This document shows, one piece after another, positions 7,562 to 15,366 of a DNA stretch of 64,000 nucleotides (the stretch's first letter is position 1; the number at the start of each line of letters is the position of its first letter). This stretch comes from Solirubrobacter taibaiensis. Lineage in GTDB: Bacteria; Actinomycetota; Thermoleophilia; Solirubrobacterales; Solirubrobacteraceae. The notes beneath the pieces were generated by a model. It did not search any database and had not been told where the DNA came from. It worked only from the letters and a program-made list of their open reading frames with translations. A program made the position numbers and the translations under genes. The stretch spans positions 1-64,000 of the forward strand of contig JAPDDQ010000032.1 of assembly GCA_027587225.1 (NCBI GenBank), given 5' to 3'.

Positions 7562-7575
7562 TGGACGCCGCGGGC

Positions 7576-8043
7576 TCAGCCCACGCCGGGCTCCGGGGCG
7601 TACTCCCCGAGGAAGTCCGGGCCGATGATCTGCTGGCGTACCGCTTCCTCGCCGACGTAGCAACTCCAGGTGCGGCCCTGGGCGTCGTGCGAGCGGCAGC
7701 CGCCGTTGACGTGCTTGGTGGCGTCGACGGTCGGCTCGACGGTGCCGGTGAGGTCGGCGACCTCGGATTCGAAGTCCTCGTGGATGGTGCACCGGTACTC
7801 GACGCCCTCCTTGACGCTCTCGCACTCGGGCGTGGTGCCGACGAGGAACTTCGTGCCCGCCGGCATCGAGCGCGCGACGTCCTCCGCGGTCAGCAGGCTC
7901 GCGGCGACGGCGACGCTCGGCACGAGCAATGCGACGACGGCGGCGCCGGTGAGCACGCGCCGGCGGCGTGCGGAGTGGCCGCGCAGCTCACGGCGAGCGG
8001 CGCGTTCGAGATCGTCGCCGATCTGGTCGATGCGCTCGGTCAT
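7576..8043 (-). CDS. Putative membrane-anchored anti-sigma partner (155 aa)
   Basis: Residues 1-28 are a basic cytoplasmic segment (TERIDQIGDDLERAARRELRG), residues about 30-52 one transmembrane helix (VLTGAAVVALLVPSVAVAASLL), and the rest an outside domain with four cysteines (TPECES, YRCTIH, GGCRSH, WSCYVG) that could form two disulfides. The ATG overlaps the TGA of the ECF sigma gene upstream (ATGA). This position and topology suggest a regulator of that sigma factor, although no classical zinc-binding anti-sigma motif (HxxxCxxC) is present. The assignment rests on context. Confidence 0.65.
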   Translation of the reverse strand: MTERIDQIGDDLERAARRELRGHSARRRRVLTGAAVVALLVPSVAVAASLLTAEDVARSMPAGTKFLVGTTPECESVKEGVEYRCTIHEDFESEVADLTGTVEPTVDATKHVNGGCRSHDAQGRTWSCYVGEEAVRQQIIGPDFLGEYAPEPGVG

Positions 8044-8573
8044 CGGGTCTCCTTCGCAGACAGTCGTGTGCGCAACGCCGCCAGCCCGCGATGCACGCGG
8101 ACGCGTGCGGCGGCCGGCGTGGTGCCGAGCGCGGTGGCCACCTCGGCGTACTCGAGCTCGTCCTCGACGCGCAGGCGGATCGCCTCGCGCTGGGTGGCGG
8201 GGAGCGCGTCCAGCGCCTCGTCGAGCCCGTCCAGCCAGGTCTCCTCGGGCGTGGCCGCGGGCGGCCGGACCTGCATCCCGAGCCGCGCGCGGGCCTTCGC
8301 CTCGAGCGCGCGGCGGCGGACGGACACCAGCAGGACGTTGCGGGCGATCCCGAACAGCCACGGGCCGGCGCTCCCGTCGCACTCGTCGCGAAACCGCTCG
8401 CGCACCAACCACGCCTGCGCGAACGTCTCGGCCAGCAGCTCGTGCGCGGCGTCCTCGTCCCCTGATCGTCGCCGGTGGTAGCCGAGGATCCGCTCGGCAT
8501 GGCGGTCGTAGAGCTCGCGGAACGCACCGGGATCGGTGCGCGCCGCGGCCAACAGCGCAGCATCGGTTCGCAT
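8040..8573 (-). CDS. ECF RNA polymerase sigma factor
   Basis: 177 aa. The sigma-70 region 2 spans about residues 15-85 (FRELYDRHAERILGYHRRR, then DAAHELLAETFAQAWLVRERF and WLFGIARNVLL), and region 4 spans about 115-170 (LDALPATQREAIRLRVEDELEYAEVA, then TPAAARVRVHRGLAALR). It lacks region 3, as ECF factors do. It is co-transcribed and translationally coupled (ATGA) with the membrane protein that follows, which probably controls its availability. The regulon is unknown; the divergent gene at 8733 is a candidate target. Confidence 0.9.
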   Translation of the reverse strand: MRTDAALLAAARTDPGAFRELYDRHAERILGYHRRRSGDEDAAHELLAETFAQAWLVRERFRDECDGSAGPWLFGIARNVLLVSVRRRALEAKARARLGMQVRPPAATPEETWLDGLDEALDALPATQREAIRLRVEDELEYAEVATALGTTPAAARVRVHRGLAALRTRLSAKETR

Positions 8574-8732
8574 ACGACCCCTACATGATGCGAGCGGCTG
8601 TCCGTGTTACGCCCCGGCATGAGCGGCGCGGGGAACTTTCGGCTGATCGTCCAGCGCATACGCGCCACCTCCCCCGTACGGGTGGGTGGAAGCGGACGCG
8701 CAGGTCCGGTGCGACGAGTACCCGGGCTAGTC

Positions 8733-11057
8733 ATGAACTCTCCCTCCCGCCTCTTCGGGGTGCTGGTCGCGCTGGTCGCGGCCTGCCTCTTCGCCCCTTC
8801 CGCCGCCAACGCCTCCCACATCCAGGGCGGGTCGATCAACGCCGCGATCGACGCCAACGGTCATCTCACCGGCACGGTCACGTACCTCACGACCGGCTCC
8901 TGCGTCACCGGCCAGACGACGATGGCGATGCCGGTCATCAGCGTCACCAACCCGAGCAACACGACCCTTTCGATCCCCACGGTCACCGGCACGTACACGC
9001 GCTGTCTCCCCGGCTCGATGACCGCGACCGGCACGCTGGACGTGGATCTCGCCGCCCTGTTCGGGACCGCCACGGACGGCGCGTACGTCGTCAAGGCCAC
9101 CCAGAGCGCCCGCGTGGGCGGCATCGTCAACGACGGCGGGAACGGCTCCTCCGAGTTCAACACCCGCGTCACGAAGACCGGCACCACGCCGTCGCGCGCG
9201 CCGCTGATCAACTCGGCCGTGGCGAACGCCGTCGCGAAGGGCTACGCGTTCAAGCAGAACCTCAACGGCGTGGACCCCGACGGCGGTCCCGTGACCTACG
9301 TCTCGCGTGCCGGGCAGTCCAACGGGCCGAGCTATGACGTGGTCTCGATCAGCCCTGCCGGGGTGGTCTCGATGACCGCGCCCCAGACGGACGCGTTCAC
9401 CAACGGCCAGTACTTCACGTACACGGTCCGGGTCGTCGACTCGACCGGTGACTACTCCGAGCGCGACGTGCTGCTCACCGTGACCAACACCAACATCCCG
9501 CCGGCCATCCACGGCCTGTCGAGCGCGCCGGTCCCGGCCACCGCGGGCGTGTCCCAGACCGTGAACTTCACCGCCGACGACGCGGACGGCGGCCAGACGG
9601 TCAGCCTCGCGCTCGCCGCCGGCGCCCCGGCCTGGGTGTCGCTGAACGCGACGCCCGGCAACCCGGCCAACGCCACGCTGACGCTCAATCCGCCGGCCAA
9701 CCTCCCCGCGGGCACGTACGCGTTCAACATCGACGGCGTCGACTCGCACTCGTCGGTCCCGCTGTTCGCCTCCGAGCCGGTCGAGGTCGTCATCGGCGGC
9801 GCGCCCGCGGAGACCACGCTCACCGCGAAGCCGAGCGCGCTCACCAACTCGGCCACGGCGACCTTCGCCTTCGCCTCCGACTTCAACGCCGCGACGTTCG
9901 AGTGCAAGCTGGACGCGGGCGCCTGGACCGGCTGCGCCTCGCCGGCGACGGTCCCGAACCTCGCCGACGGTCAGCACACGTTCCAGGTCCGCGCGCTCAA
10001 CGCCGTCGCTCAGGCTGACGCGACGCCGGAGAGCCACACCTGGACGGTCGACACCGTCGCTCCGGCCGCCCCGGCGCTGATCGGCGCTCCCGAGGGCACG
10101 ATCACCGCCAAGACCGCCAAGTTCACCTGGACGGGCGAGGACGGCGCCGCCTCCGAGTGCTCGATCGACGGCGGCGCGTTCGCCCCGTGCGCCTCGCCGC
10201 TCGCGCTCAACGGCGTCGCCACCGGCAAGCACACGTTCATCGTGCGTCAGATCGACGCGGCCGGAAACGTCGGCGCCAACCGCGCGATCACGTGGACCGT
10301 CGGCGACGCGCCGAAGCCGACCACGCCGACCAAGGTCGAGGCGATCACCGGCACGGCCGCCGCGGTCGCCGTCCAGGGCGACACCGCTTCCGTCGGCTGC
10401 CGCGTCAGCGGCGGCACGCTGTCCGCCTGCACCGTCGACGTGTACGCCTACGACAAGGCGGCCGAGGCCGGCGTCAGCGTCAAGGCGAAGGCCAGCGCCG
10501 CCAAGGCCAAGGCCAAGCTCGTGCTGATCGGTCGCGGTCGCGTGAAGGCCAACGCCGCCGCGGGCGCCAAGCGCCTCGCCGTCGACATCGAGCTCAACGC
10601 CACCGGCCGCCGCCTGGTCGCCGAGCAGATCACCGGCATCGACGTGGTCCTCAAGATCGAGGCCCGCACGGTCCAGGGCCCGAAGCTGAACTCGCGCACG
10701 AACGCCAAGCTCGTCCCGCAGAAGCAGCTGATCGTCCCGGAGAACGGCCTGTTCGCGACGGGCAGCGCCAAGCTCTCCAAGGCCGGCGTCAAGCTCGTCA
10801 AGTCGGTCGGCGACCGCCTCGGCAAGGTCAAGTCCGTCACCTGCGTCGGTCACACCGACTCGGTCGGCTCGACCGCCGTCAACGAGCAGCTCGGCCTCGC
10901 CCGCGCGAAGGCCGTCTGCGCCGCGCTCAAGCACTACGGCGCCCGCGGCAAGCTCGTGGCTCAGTCCGCCGGCGAGTCCGCCCCGCGCGCGACCAACGCG
11001 ACGGTCGAGGGCCGCGCCCTCAACCGCCGCGTGGACATCAACGTCCGCTACCGCTAG
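8733..11057 (+). CDS. Secreted Ig-like/cadherin-like protein with C-terminal OmpA-like domain
   Basis: 774 aa. Signal peptide at residues 1-27 (MNSPSRLFGVLVALVAACLF... ANA-SHIQ). An N-terminal beta domain is followed by cadherin/He_PIG-like modules (FTYTVRVVDSTGDYSERDVLLTV; PPAIHGLSSAP...), then two bacterial Ig-like repeats with the FECKLDAG and SECSIDGG pattern each carrying a CxxP-type cysteine pair (about 365-530). After an Ala/Lys-rich stretch, the last 105 residues are an OmpA_C-like domain with GHTDSVGS and NEQLGLARAKAVCAAL, which in this family binds peptidoglycan. The ATG at 8733 is chosen since it starts the signal peptide. Likely a cell-wall-associated structural or adhesive protein. 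It is divergent from the sigma operon. Confidence 0.82.
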   Translation: MNSPSRLFGVLVALVAACLFAPSAANASHIQGGSINAAIDANGHLTGTVTYLTTGSCVTGQTTMAMPVISVTNPSNTTLSIPTVTGTYTRCLPGSMTATGTLDVDLAALFGTATDGAYVVKATQSARVGGIVNDGGNGSSEFNTRVTKTGTTPSRAPLINSAVANAVAKGYAFKQNLNGVDPDGGPVTYVSRAGQSNGPSYDVVSISPAGVVSMTAPQTDAFTNGQYFTYTVRVVDSTGDYSERDVLLTVTNTNIPPAIHGLSSAPVPATAGVSQTVNFTADDADGGQTVSLALAAGAPAWVSLNATPGNPANATLTLNPPANLPAGTYAFNIDGVDSHSSVPLFASEPVEVVIGGAPAETTLTAKPSALTNSATATFAFASDFNAATFECKLDAGAWTGCASPATVPNLADGQHTFQVRALNAVAQADATPESHTWTVDTVAPAAPALIGAPEGTITAKTAKFTWTGEDGAASECSIDGGAFAPCASPLALNGVATGKHTFIVRQIDAAGNVGANRAITWTVGDAPKPTTPTKVEAITGTAAAVAVQGDTASVGCRVSGGTLSACTVDVYAYDKAAEAGVSVKAKASAAKAKAKLVLIGRGRVKANAAAGAKRLAVDIELNATGRRLVAEQITGIDVVLKIEARTVQGPKLNSRTNAKLVPQKQLIVPENGLFATGSAKLSKAGVKLVKSVGDRLGKVKSVTCVGHTDSVGSTAVNEQLGLARAKAVCAALKHYGARGKLVAQSAGESAPRATNATVEGRALNRRVDINVRYR

Positions 11058-11066
11058 GGGAGCCAA

Positions 11067-11096
11067 CGGAGACCCCGCCGCGAGGCGGGGTCTCCG
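11067..11096. terminator. Bidirectional hairpin terminator
   Basis: 13-bp perfect stem CGGAGACCCCGCC / GGCGGGGTCTCCG with a GCGA loop between the convergent Ig/OmpA gene (stop 11057) and the rhamnosidase gene (stop 11103). It serves both strands. Confidence 0.85.
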
Positions 11097-11102
11097 GCGT
11101 TT

Positions 11103-14100
11103 CTACGGTGTCGTCGTCGACAACGTGAACGTCAGCGTCCGGCTGTAGCTCCCGGTGCGCAGCGGCTCGGTCCGGCCGATGTGCTGCCGGAAGGCGATGT
11201 TGACGACGTCGTTGGACACCGGTGCCGTCCAGGTCGACTTCGAGAACGAGACCTGGACCGGCTCGCTCAACGTGAACGCGCCGTTGGCCAGGCGGCCGCC
11301 GTCGACCGACAGCGTCGCGTCACCGGCAGTCGAGATGACGTTGGCGGTCGTCGACGCGTCGTAGGTGCGATCGACGCCGGGTGCGAATGCACCGAACGTC
11401 GCCGGCGCGCCGAGCGAGAGCGACAGCGTCGCCGGGACGGTGCCGCCGACCGGCAGCTCCGCGCTCGTGCCCTGCAGGAAGGTCACGTCGCCGGAACCGA
11501 CGTCGTAGACCTGGTAGCCGTCCTCGTAGCGCAGGTACTTCGCGTCACCGCTGCCGGTGGCGACGAACGTCTGCGCCGCGCTCTTAGCCGGGACGTAGAC
11601 CGTGGCGCTGGTGTTGGCCGGCACGGTCACGTCGTAGCGCGTGATGCCGGTGGCGTTCCGGCGCCACTCACTGCGGGCCGTGCCCTGCGGAGTGGTGTAG
11701 TGGCCCTTGGCGTGACCGAGGTCGCCGACGGGGGTCGGCTTGTAGATCAGGTTGCGGTAGGCGATCGAGTTGGGCGCCTGCTTGATGCCCGCGACGCCGG
11801 TGTGGAACCACTCCTCGATCTGCAGCAGGATCACGTGGTTCTGGGAGTCCCCGAGCGTCCAGCGCTCGGGCATGGTGGTCATGCCGTTCGGGTGCGCGGC
11901 GGTCGGCTGCAGCATGAAGCCGTAGCCGGGCCGCGTGTCCTCGTTCATGACGTCCCAGATCACGTCGGCGCGACCGGCCTCCATCAGCGAGCGCACCACC
12001 GGACCGAGGCCGACGTGCCCCGCGCTGAAGTGCGGGCCGCCGCCGAACGGCGCGTACGCGTAGATGTTGTCGACGAGCGCCTGCAGGATGTACGGCCGCT
12101 CGCCCTCGGGCGCGAGCCCGGCGTCGAGCGAGATCGCCTGCGCGGCCTGCGTCGCCCCGGTCGTCCCGGCGTTGCCGGCCGCCGTGTAGCGCCGCAGCGT
12201 CGTGTTGTAGAAGCGGTTGTTGTACGCGGTCTTGATGTTCGCGGCCAGCTCGCCGTAGGTCGCGGCGTCGCCGGTGCGGCCCATCAACGTCGCCATGTCC
12301 GCCATGTTCTTGGCGGCGATGTAGTAGCCCCACGTGCCGAACATCTGCTGCGAGGTCTGCTCGTTGGAGACCCAGTCGGCCAGCAGCGCGGTGACGATGT
12401 ACGCGTCCGCGCCCGTCCCGGCCTTGCGCCGCGCGACGAAGTCCATGTAGGTCTTCATCGCGTCCCAGTGCTCACGCATCGTCTGCGTGTCGCCGTAGAG
12501 CTTGTACAGCTGCCACGGCACCTGCACGATCGAGGAGCCCCAGTTGATCTCGTCGCCGAACTGGCCGGAGTAGCCCCAGTCGTAGACCGGCGTCTTGAGC
12601 GCGACGTTGCCGGAGTCGATGCCCTGCTTGGACTGGCCCTCGACGAGTTGGACCTCCATGTTGCGCAGGTAGGCGGCGAAGTCGTAGTTGACGTTCAGCG
12701 AGCCCATCGGCTGCACGTAGTCCGCGCCGTAGGGCAGCTTCTCGCGGCCCGGGCAGTCCGTGAACACGCTCATCATGTTGCTCTCGATGGAGTGCACGGA
12801 CATGGTGTGCAGGCGGTTGATGCGCGCGTTGTCGGTCTCGATCCCGCCGGCGCGCGGGGTGTCCGCGAACACCTGCAGGCCGCGGATCATGTCCGTGGTC
12901 GGGGTGACGCCGGCCGGAAGACCGGTCACCTGCAGGTACTGCATCGCGAAATAGTTGAACTTCGGGTGCCACGTCTCGCCCGGCGTACCGAGCGTCGTGT
13001 ACGTCGCGAAGATGTCCGAGCCACGGCCGCCGACGCCGATCGAGGCCTGGTTGACGGTGCCGTTGGCGTTCAGCGTCTCGCCGGGCAGCATCTTGATCAC
13101 GGTGCCGGCGGGCAGTCCGTTCGGGACGTGCACCTCGGGCCAGCCCGCGAAGTTCTGGCCGAAGTCGAACACCCACGTGCCCGCCGTCGGGTTGCTCACC
13201 TTCACCGGGGTCCACGTCTGCTGCACCTTCACCGGCTCCGCGGTCCGCGCCGCGAGCTTGGTGGTGAGGTTGGGCGCGGGGACGAGGCCGGCGCTGCGCC
13301 AGTCCATCGCGCTCCCGTCGCGTCGCGTCGCGGTCGCGCTCAGGTCACTCGCGTCGACCGCCTCGCGGCGGGCGTCGTAGTCCGTGCCGCCGAACCAGTG
13401 GTCGGTGACGGCCGCACCGTAAGCGGCGCGCCAGTCGCGGTTGGTGACGATCGTCTCGGACGTGCCGTCGGTGTAGGTGATCTCGAGGCGGCCGATCAGC
13501 CGCGGCGTGACCTGTGCACCGGCGCTCGCGTCGAGCGCCGCGATCGGGTTGCCGGAGCCGGTGACGAGCGACCCGGACGCGTGCGCGCTGGAGAGCGCGG
13601 GCGTGAACGTGATGCCGGTGCCCGGCGTGGTGATGGCCGTGCCCGAGGTGTACGCGCGATCGAGGCCCGACGACAGCGTCAGCCCCGAGCCGGAGTTCAC
13701 GACGGTGGCGTTCAGCGCGTGCGCGGCTCCGAGGGCGGGCGTGAAGGTCACGCCCGTGCCGTCGTAGCGCACGGCGGCGCCGTTGGCGGCGGCCGCGGCG
13801 AGTGGCTCGGCCAAGGTGAGGCCGGTGCCGCCCGCGCCCTGCGTGCCGACGGCCGTGACCTGCACGGACTGCCCGCCCACGGTGATCGTGCTGGGTGCGA
13901 CCAAGCCCGTGACGCTGGCCACGCGCACGTTCGTCGCGCCGGCGGCGGCCGCGGCGGACAGCGTCGTCGCGCGACCCTGCGTGCCGACGTCGGTCACCGT
14001 GCGCGTCTCGCCGTCGACGACGAGCGAATTTCCGGCGACGATGCCGGTCGTCGCCGCGAGCTTGACGTTGGTCGCGCCGGCCGCGACCGGCGAGAAGAGC

Positions 14101-15233
14101 GTGGTCTGCGAGCGCGCGGTGCCGACGGTGGTCACCGTGGCCGTGCCGCCGCCGTCGAAGCGCAGCGTGTCGCCCACGCCGAGCCCGGCCACGCTCGTGA
14201 CCTTGACGTTGGTGTCGCCGGCGGCGGCCGCGAAGGCCAACGCCGTGCTCGACGGCGCCGTGCCGATCGCGGTGATCGTGCGCGACTCGAAGCGCTCGCC
14301 GCCGTCGCCGGTGTCGACGTTGATCGCGCCACCGACGTAGTAGCTCGCGACGCTGTTGACCTTGACGTTGGTGTCGCCCGCGGCGGCCGCGGCGGTGAGC
14401 GTGCCGTTGCCGACGGCGGAGCTGCTCCACCACGCGAACGAGTTCACGCGGTTCACGCCCGCGGCCGGGTTGGGCATCTTGACGTTGTGCGCGGTGCCCT
14501 GGCCGAGCTCGACGCCGATCGTGTTCGCGCCGCCCCGCAGCTTGCTCGTGACGTCGTACGTGCGGTACTCGGCGGAGAGCTGGTAGTTCGAGTAGCCCGG
14601 CGCGAGCACCTCGTCGGTGAGTGGAGCGCCGTTGATCCGGGCGTCGAACAGGCCGAGGCCGCTGACGTACAGGCGAGCGCTGCGGACACTCTTGTCGAGC
14701 GTGAAGCCGCGGGCGAAGACCGGCAGCGGCTGGGCGGTCGTGCGCCCGGCGAGCTCGATCCACTTCGCCGCGCCCCAGTCGGACTGCTGCAACAGCCCGG
14801 TCTCGAACGCCGCCGGCGTGCTCCACGCCGAAGCCTCGCCGTTGACGTCGTACACGCGCACCTGCCATACGGCGGGCTGGCGGGAGGGCAGCGGGTCGCC
14901 GCCGTAGACGATGTCGGACGCCTTGTCGGACGCCACCTTGCCGGACTGCCACAGATACGGCCCCGACGCCAGTTGCCCCTCAGCGGCCGCGACGCGGATC
15001 TCGTACGCGGACTGCTGCGCGGCGCGACCGGTGCCGCTGAGCTTCCAGCTGAAGTCAGGCGTGCTGTCGCCGATGCCCAGCGGCTGAGCCAGACGGTTCG
15101 TCTTGAGCTCGCTCGGGCTCAACGCGGGCGCGGCTGCGGCCGTCGAGGTCCACAAGGCAGCCGATGCTACGGCAGCCAGGGCGACGCCGCGACGGACCCC
15201 TCTGGACCGTCGAGGTCGGTGCTTCACGACCAT
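11103..15233 (-). CDS. Secreted GH78 alpha-L-rhamnosidase with inserted repeats and WxL-like tail
   Basis: 1376 aa. Signal peptide 1-34 (GVALAAVASAALWTSTAAA). The N-terminal Bac_rhamnosid Ig-like and carbohydrate-binding domains span about 40-275 and 560-760. They are interrupted at about residues 275-560 by tandem repeats of roughly 46 residues (AAGDTNVKVxSVxGLxxGD pattern). The catalytic (alpha/alpha)6 barrel covers about 760-1200, with the signature DCPGREKLPYGADY near 831 and TTMPERW near 1115, which hold family carboxylates. The enzyme cleaves terminal alpha-L-rhamnose from plant glycosides or polysaccharides. The last 110 residues are the shared tag domain ending TFTLSTTTP. A GGAGGAG ribosome binding site precedes the ATG. 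It is divergent from a DeoR repressor across a large palindrome. Confidence 0.92.
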   Translation of the reverse strand: MVVKHRPRRSRGVRRGVALAAVASAALWTSTAAAAPALSPSELKTNRLAQPLGIGDSTPDFSWKLSGTGRAAQQSAYEIRVAAAEGQLASGPYLWQSGKVASDKASDIVYGGDPLPSRQPAVWQVRVYDVNGEASAWSTPAAFETGLLQQSDWGAAKWIELAGRTTAQPLPVFARGFTLDKSVRSARLYVSGLGLFDARINGAPLTDEVLAPGYSNYQLSAEYRTYDVTSKLRGGANTIGVELGQGTAHNVKMPNPAAGVNRVNSFAWWSSSAVGNGTLTAAAAAGDTNVKVNSVASYYVGGAINVDTGDGGERFESRTITAIGTAPSSTALAFAAAAGDTNVKVTSVAGLGVGDTLRFDGGGTATVTTVGTARSQTTLFSPVAAGATNVKLAATTGIVAGNSLVVDGETRTVTDVGTQGRATTLSAAAAAGATNVRVASVTGLVAPSTITVGGQSVQVTAVGTQGAGGTGLTLAEPLAAAAANGAAVRYDGTGVTFTPALGAAHALNATVVNSGSGLTLSSGLDRAYTSGTAITTPGTGITFTPALSSAHASGSLVTGSGNPIAALDASAGAQVTPRLIGRLEITYTDGTSETIVTNRDWRAAYGAAVTDHWFGGTDYDARREAVDASDLSATATRRDGSAMDWRSAGLVPAPNLTTKLAARTAEPVKVQQTWTPVKVSNPTAGTWVFDFGQNFAGWPEVHVPNGLPAGTVIKMLPGETLNANGTVNQASIGVGGRGSDIFATYTTLGTPGETWHPKFNYFAMQYLQVTGLPAGVTPTTDMIRGLQVFADTPRAGGIETDNARINRLHTMSVHSIESNMMSVFTDCPGREKLPYGADYVQPMGSLNVNYDFAAYLRNMEVQLVEGQSKQGIDSGNVALKTPVYDWGYSGQFGDEINWGSSIVQVPWQLYKLYGDTQTMREHWDAMKTYMDFVARRKAGTGADAYIVTALLADWVSNEQTSQQMFGTWGYYIAAKNMADMATLMGRTGDAATYGELAANIKTAYNNRFYNTTLRRYTAAGNAGTTGATQAAQAISLDAGLAPEGERPYILQALVDNIYAYAPFGGGPHFSAGHVGLGPVVRSLMEAGRADVIWDVMNEDTRPGYGFMLQPTAAHPNGMTTMPERWTLGDSQNHVILLQIEEWFHTGVAGIKQAPNSIAYRNLIYKPTPVGDLGHAKGHYTTPQGTARSEWRRNATGITRYDVTVPANTSATVYVPAKSAAQTFVATGSGDAKYLRYEDGYQVYDVGSGDVTFLQGTSAELPVGGTVPATLSLSLGAPATFGAFAPGVDRTYDASTTANVISTAGDATLSVDGGRLANGAFTLSEPVQVSFSKSTWTAPVSNDVVNIAFRQHIGRTEPLRTGSYSRTLTFTLSTTTP
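13550..14400 (-). repeat. Four to five tandem 46-codon repeats inside the rhamnosidase gene
   Basis: Encodes units beginning TLTAAAAAGDTNVKVNSV, TALAFAAAAGDTNVKVTSV, TTLFSPVAAGATNVKLAA, TTLSAAAAAGATNVRVAS and a shorter LTLAEPLAAAAANGAAV. Each is about 46 residues and ends in a VGT(A/Q) turn. The repeats are diverged at DNA level, so they are old or selected. The unit resembles small beta modules found in other actinobacterial glycoside hydrolases, but its function is not established. Confidence 0.7.
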
Positions 15234-15239
15234 TTTCTC

Positions 15240-15247
15240 TCCTCCTG
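15240..15247 (-). promoter_or_regulatory. Shine-Dalgarno sequence of the rhamnosidase gene
   Basis: On the minus strand AGGAGGAG lies about six bases before ATG 15233. It is the strongest ribosome binding site in this part of the window and fixes the start codon. Confidence 0.75.
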
Positions 15248-15301
15248 AGTGACCACTGATCGAGATCGATCAGGGAGCGACTCTAAGGACGGGTCCATGG
15301 C

Positions 15302-15360
15302 TTTCGCGCCGGGGAAAAACCCTAGGAACCGAAACTCTAGGGTTTTTCCCGGGCGCGAGA
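15302..15360. promoter_or_regulatory. Very large palindrome between GH78 and DeoR genes (candidate operator)
   Basis: Core arms GGGAAAAACCCTAG (15312-15325) and its exact complement (15337-15350) around an 11-base spacer. Beyond one mismatch (15311/15351), pairing continues through a GC-rich outer part to 15302/15360, giving about 23 of 25 paired positions. It lies between the divergent rhamnosidase (ATG 15233) and DeoR (GTG 15367), ending six bases before the latter. I infer that it is the DeoR operator controlling both genes; a role in transcript structure is also possible. Confidence 0.7.
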
Positions 15361-15366
15361 GGCGTA

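Larger units (their letters stand above)
6839..7575. other. Gene-free 737-bp stretch rich in inverted repeats
   Basis: No open frame here shows the codon pattern or composition of a real protein; the translated frames are Arg/Pro-rich shadows. Instead there are at least five inverted repeats: 7070-7121 (16-bp arms), 7208-7223 (GCGGCG-TTTC-CGCCGC), 7314-7341 (GAGCGGC / GCCGCTC), 7388-7436 (14-bp arms plus an inner 7-bp stem) and 7525-7561. The 6839-6950 part may hold the promoter of the two-component operon, but I see no convincing -35/-10. It may be a structured RNA, a remnant of a mobile element or a spacer; there are no transposase remains and no tRNA cloverleaf. Confidence 0.55.

Noticed and set aside
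6839..7575. tRNA or insertion sequence within the gene-free stretch
   Set aside because: No cloverleaf with a CCA-accepting stem could be traced, and there is no transposase frame or target-site duplication.
6951..7628. Short plus-strand open frames in the 6839-7575 gap
   Set aside because: Arg/Pro/Ser-rich translations without start signals, disrupted by the large palindromes; not supported as genes.
8630..8662. ECF-type promoter GGGGAACTTT ... CGTCC upstream of the Ig/OmpA gene
   Set aside because: The -35-like GGAAC is good, but the CGTC lies only 11 bases after it instead of about 16-17; not convincing without expression data.
8727..11066. 779-codon open frame opposite the Ig/OmpA gene
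   Set aside because: Same kind of shadow; the plus-strand protein has recognisable domains.
11181..15248. 1355-codon open frame opposite the rhamnosidase gene
   Set aside because: Composition (Arg/Val/Gly/Ala) and lack of any domain show it is the GC-driven shadow of GH78, whose motifs, signal peptide and ribosome binding site are clear.
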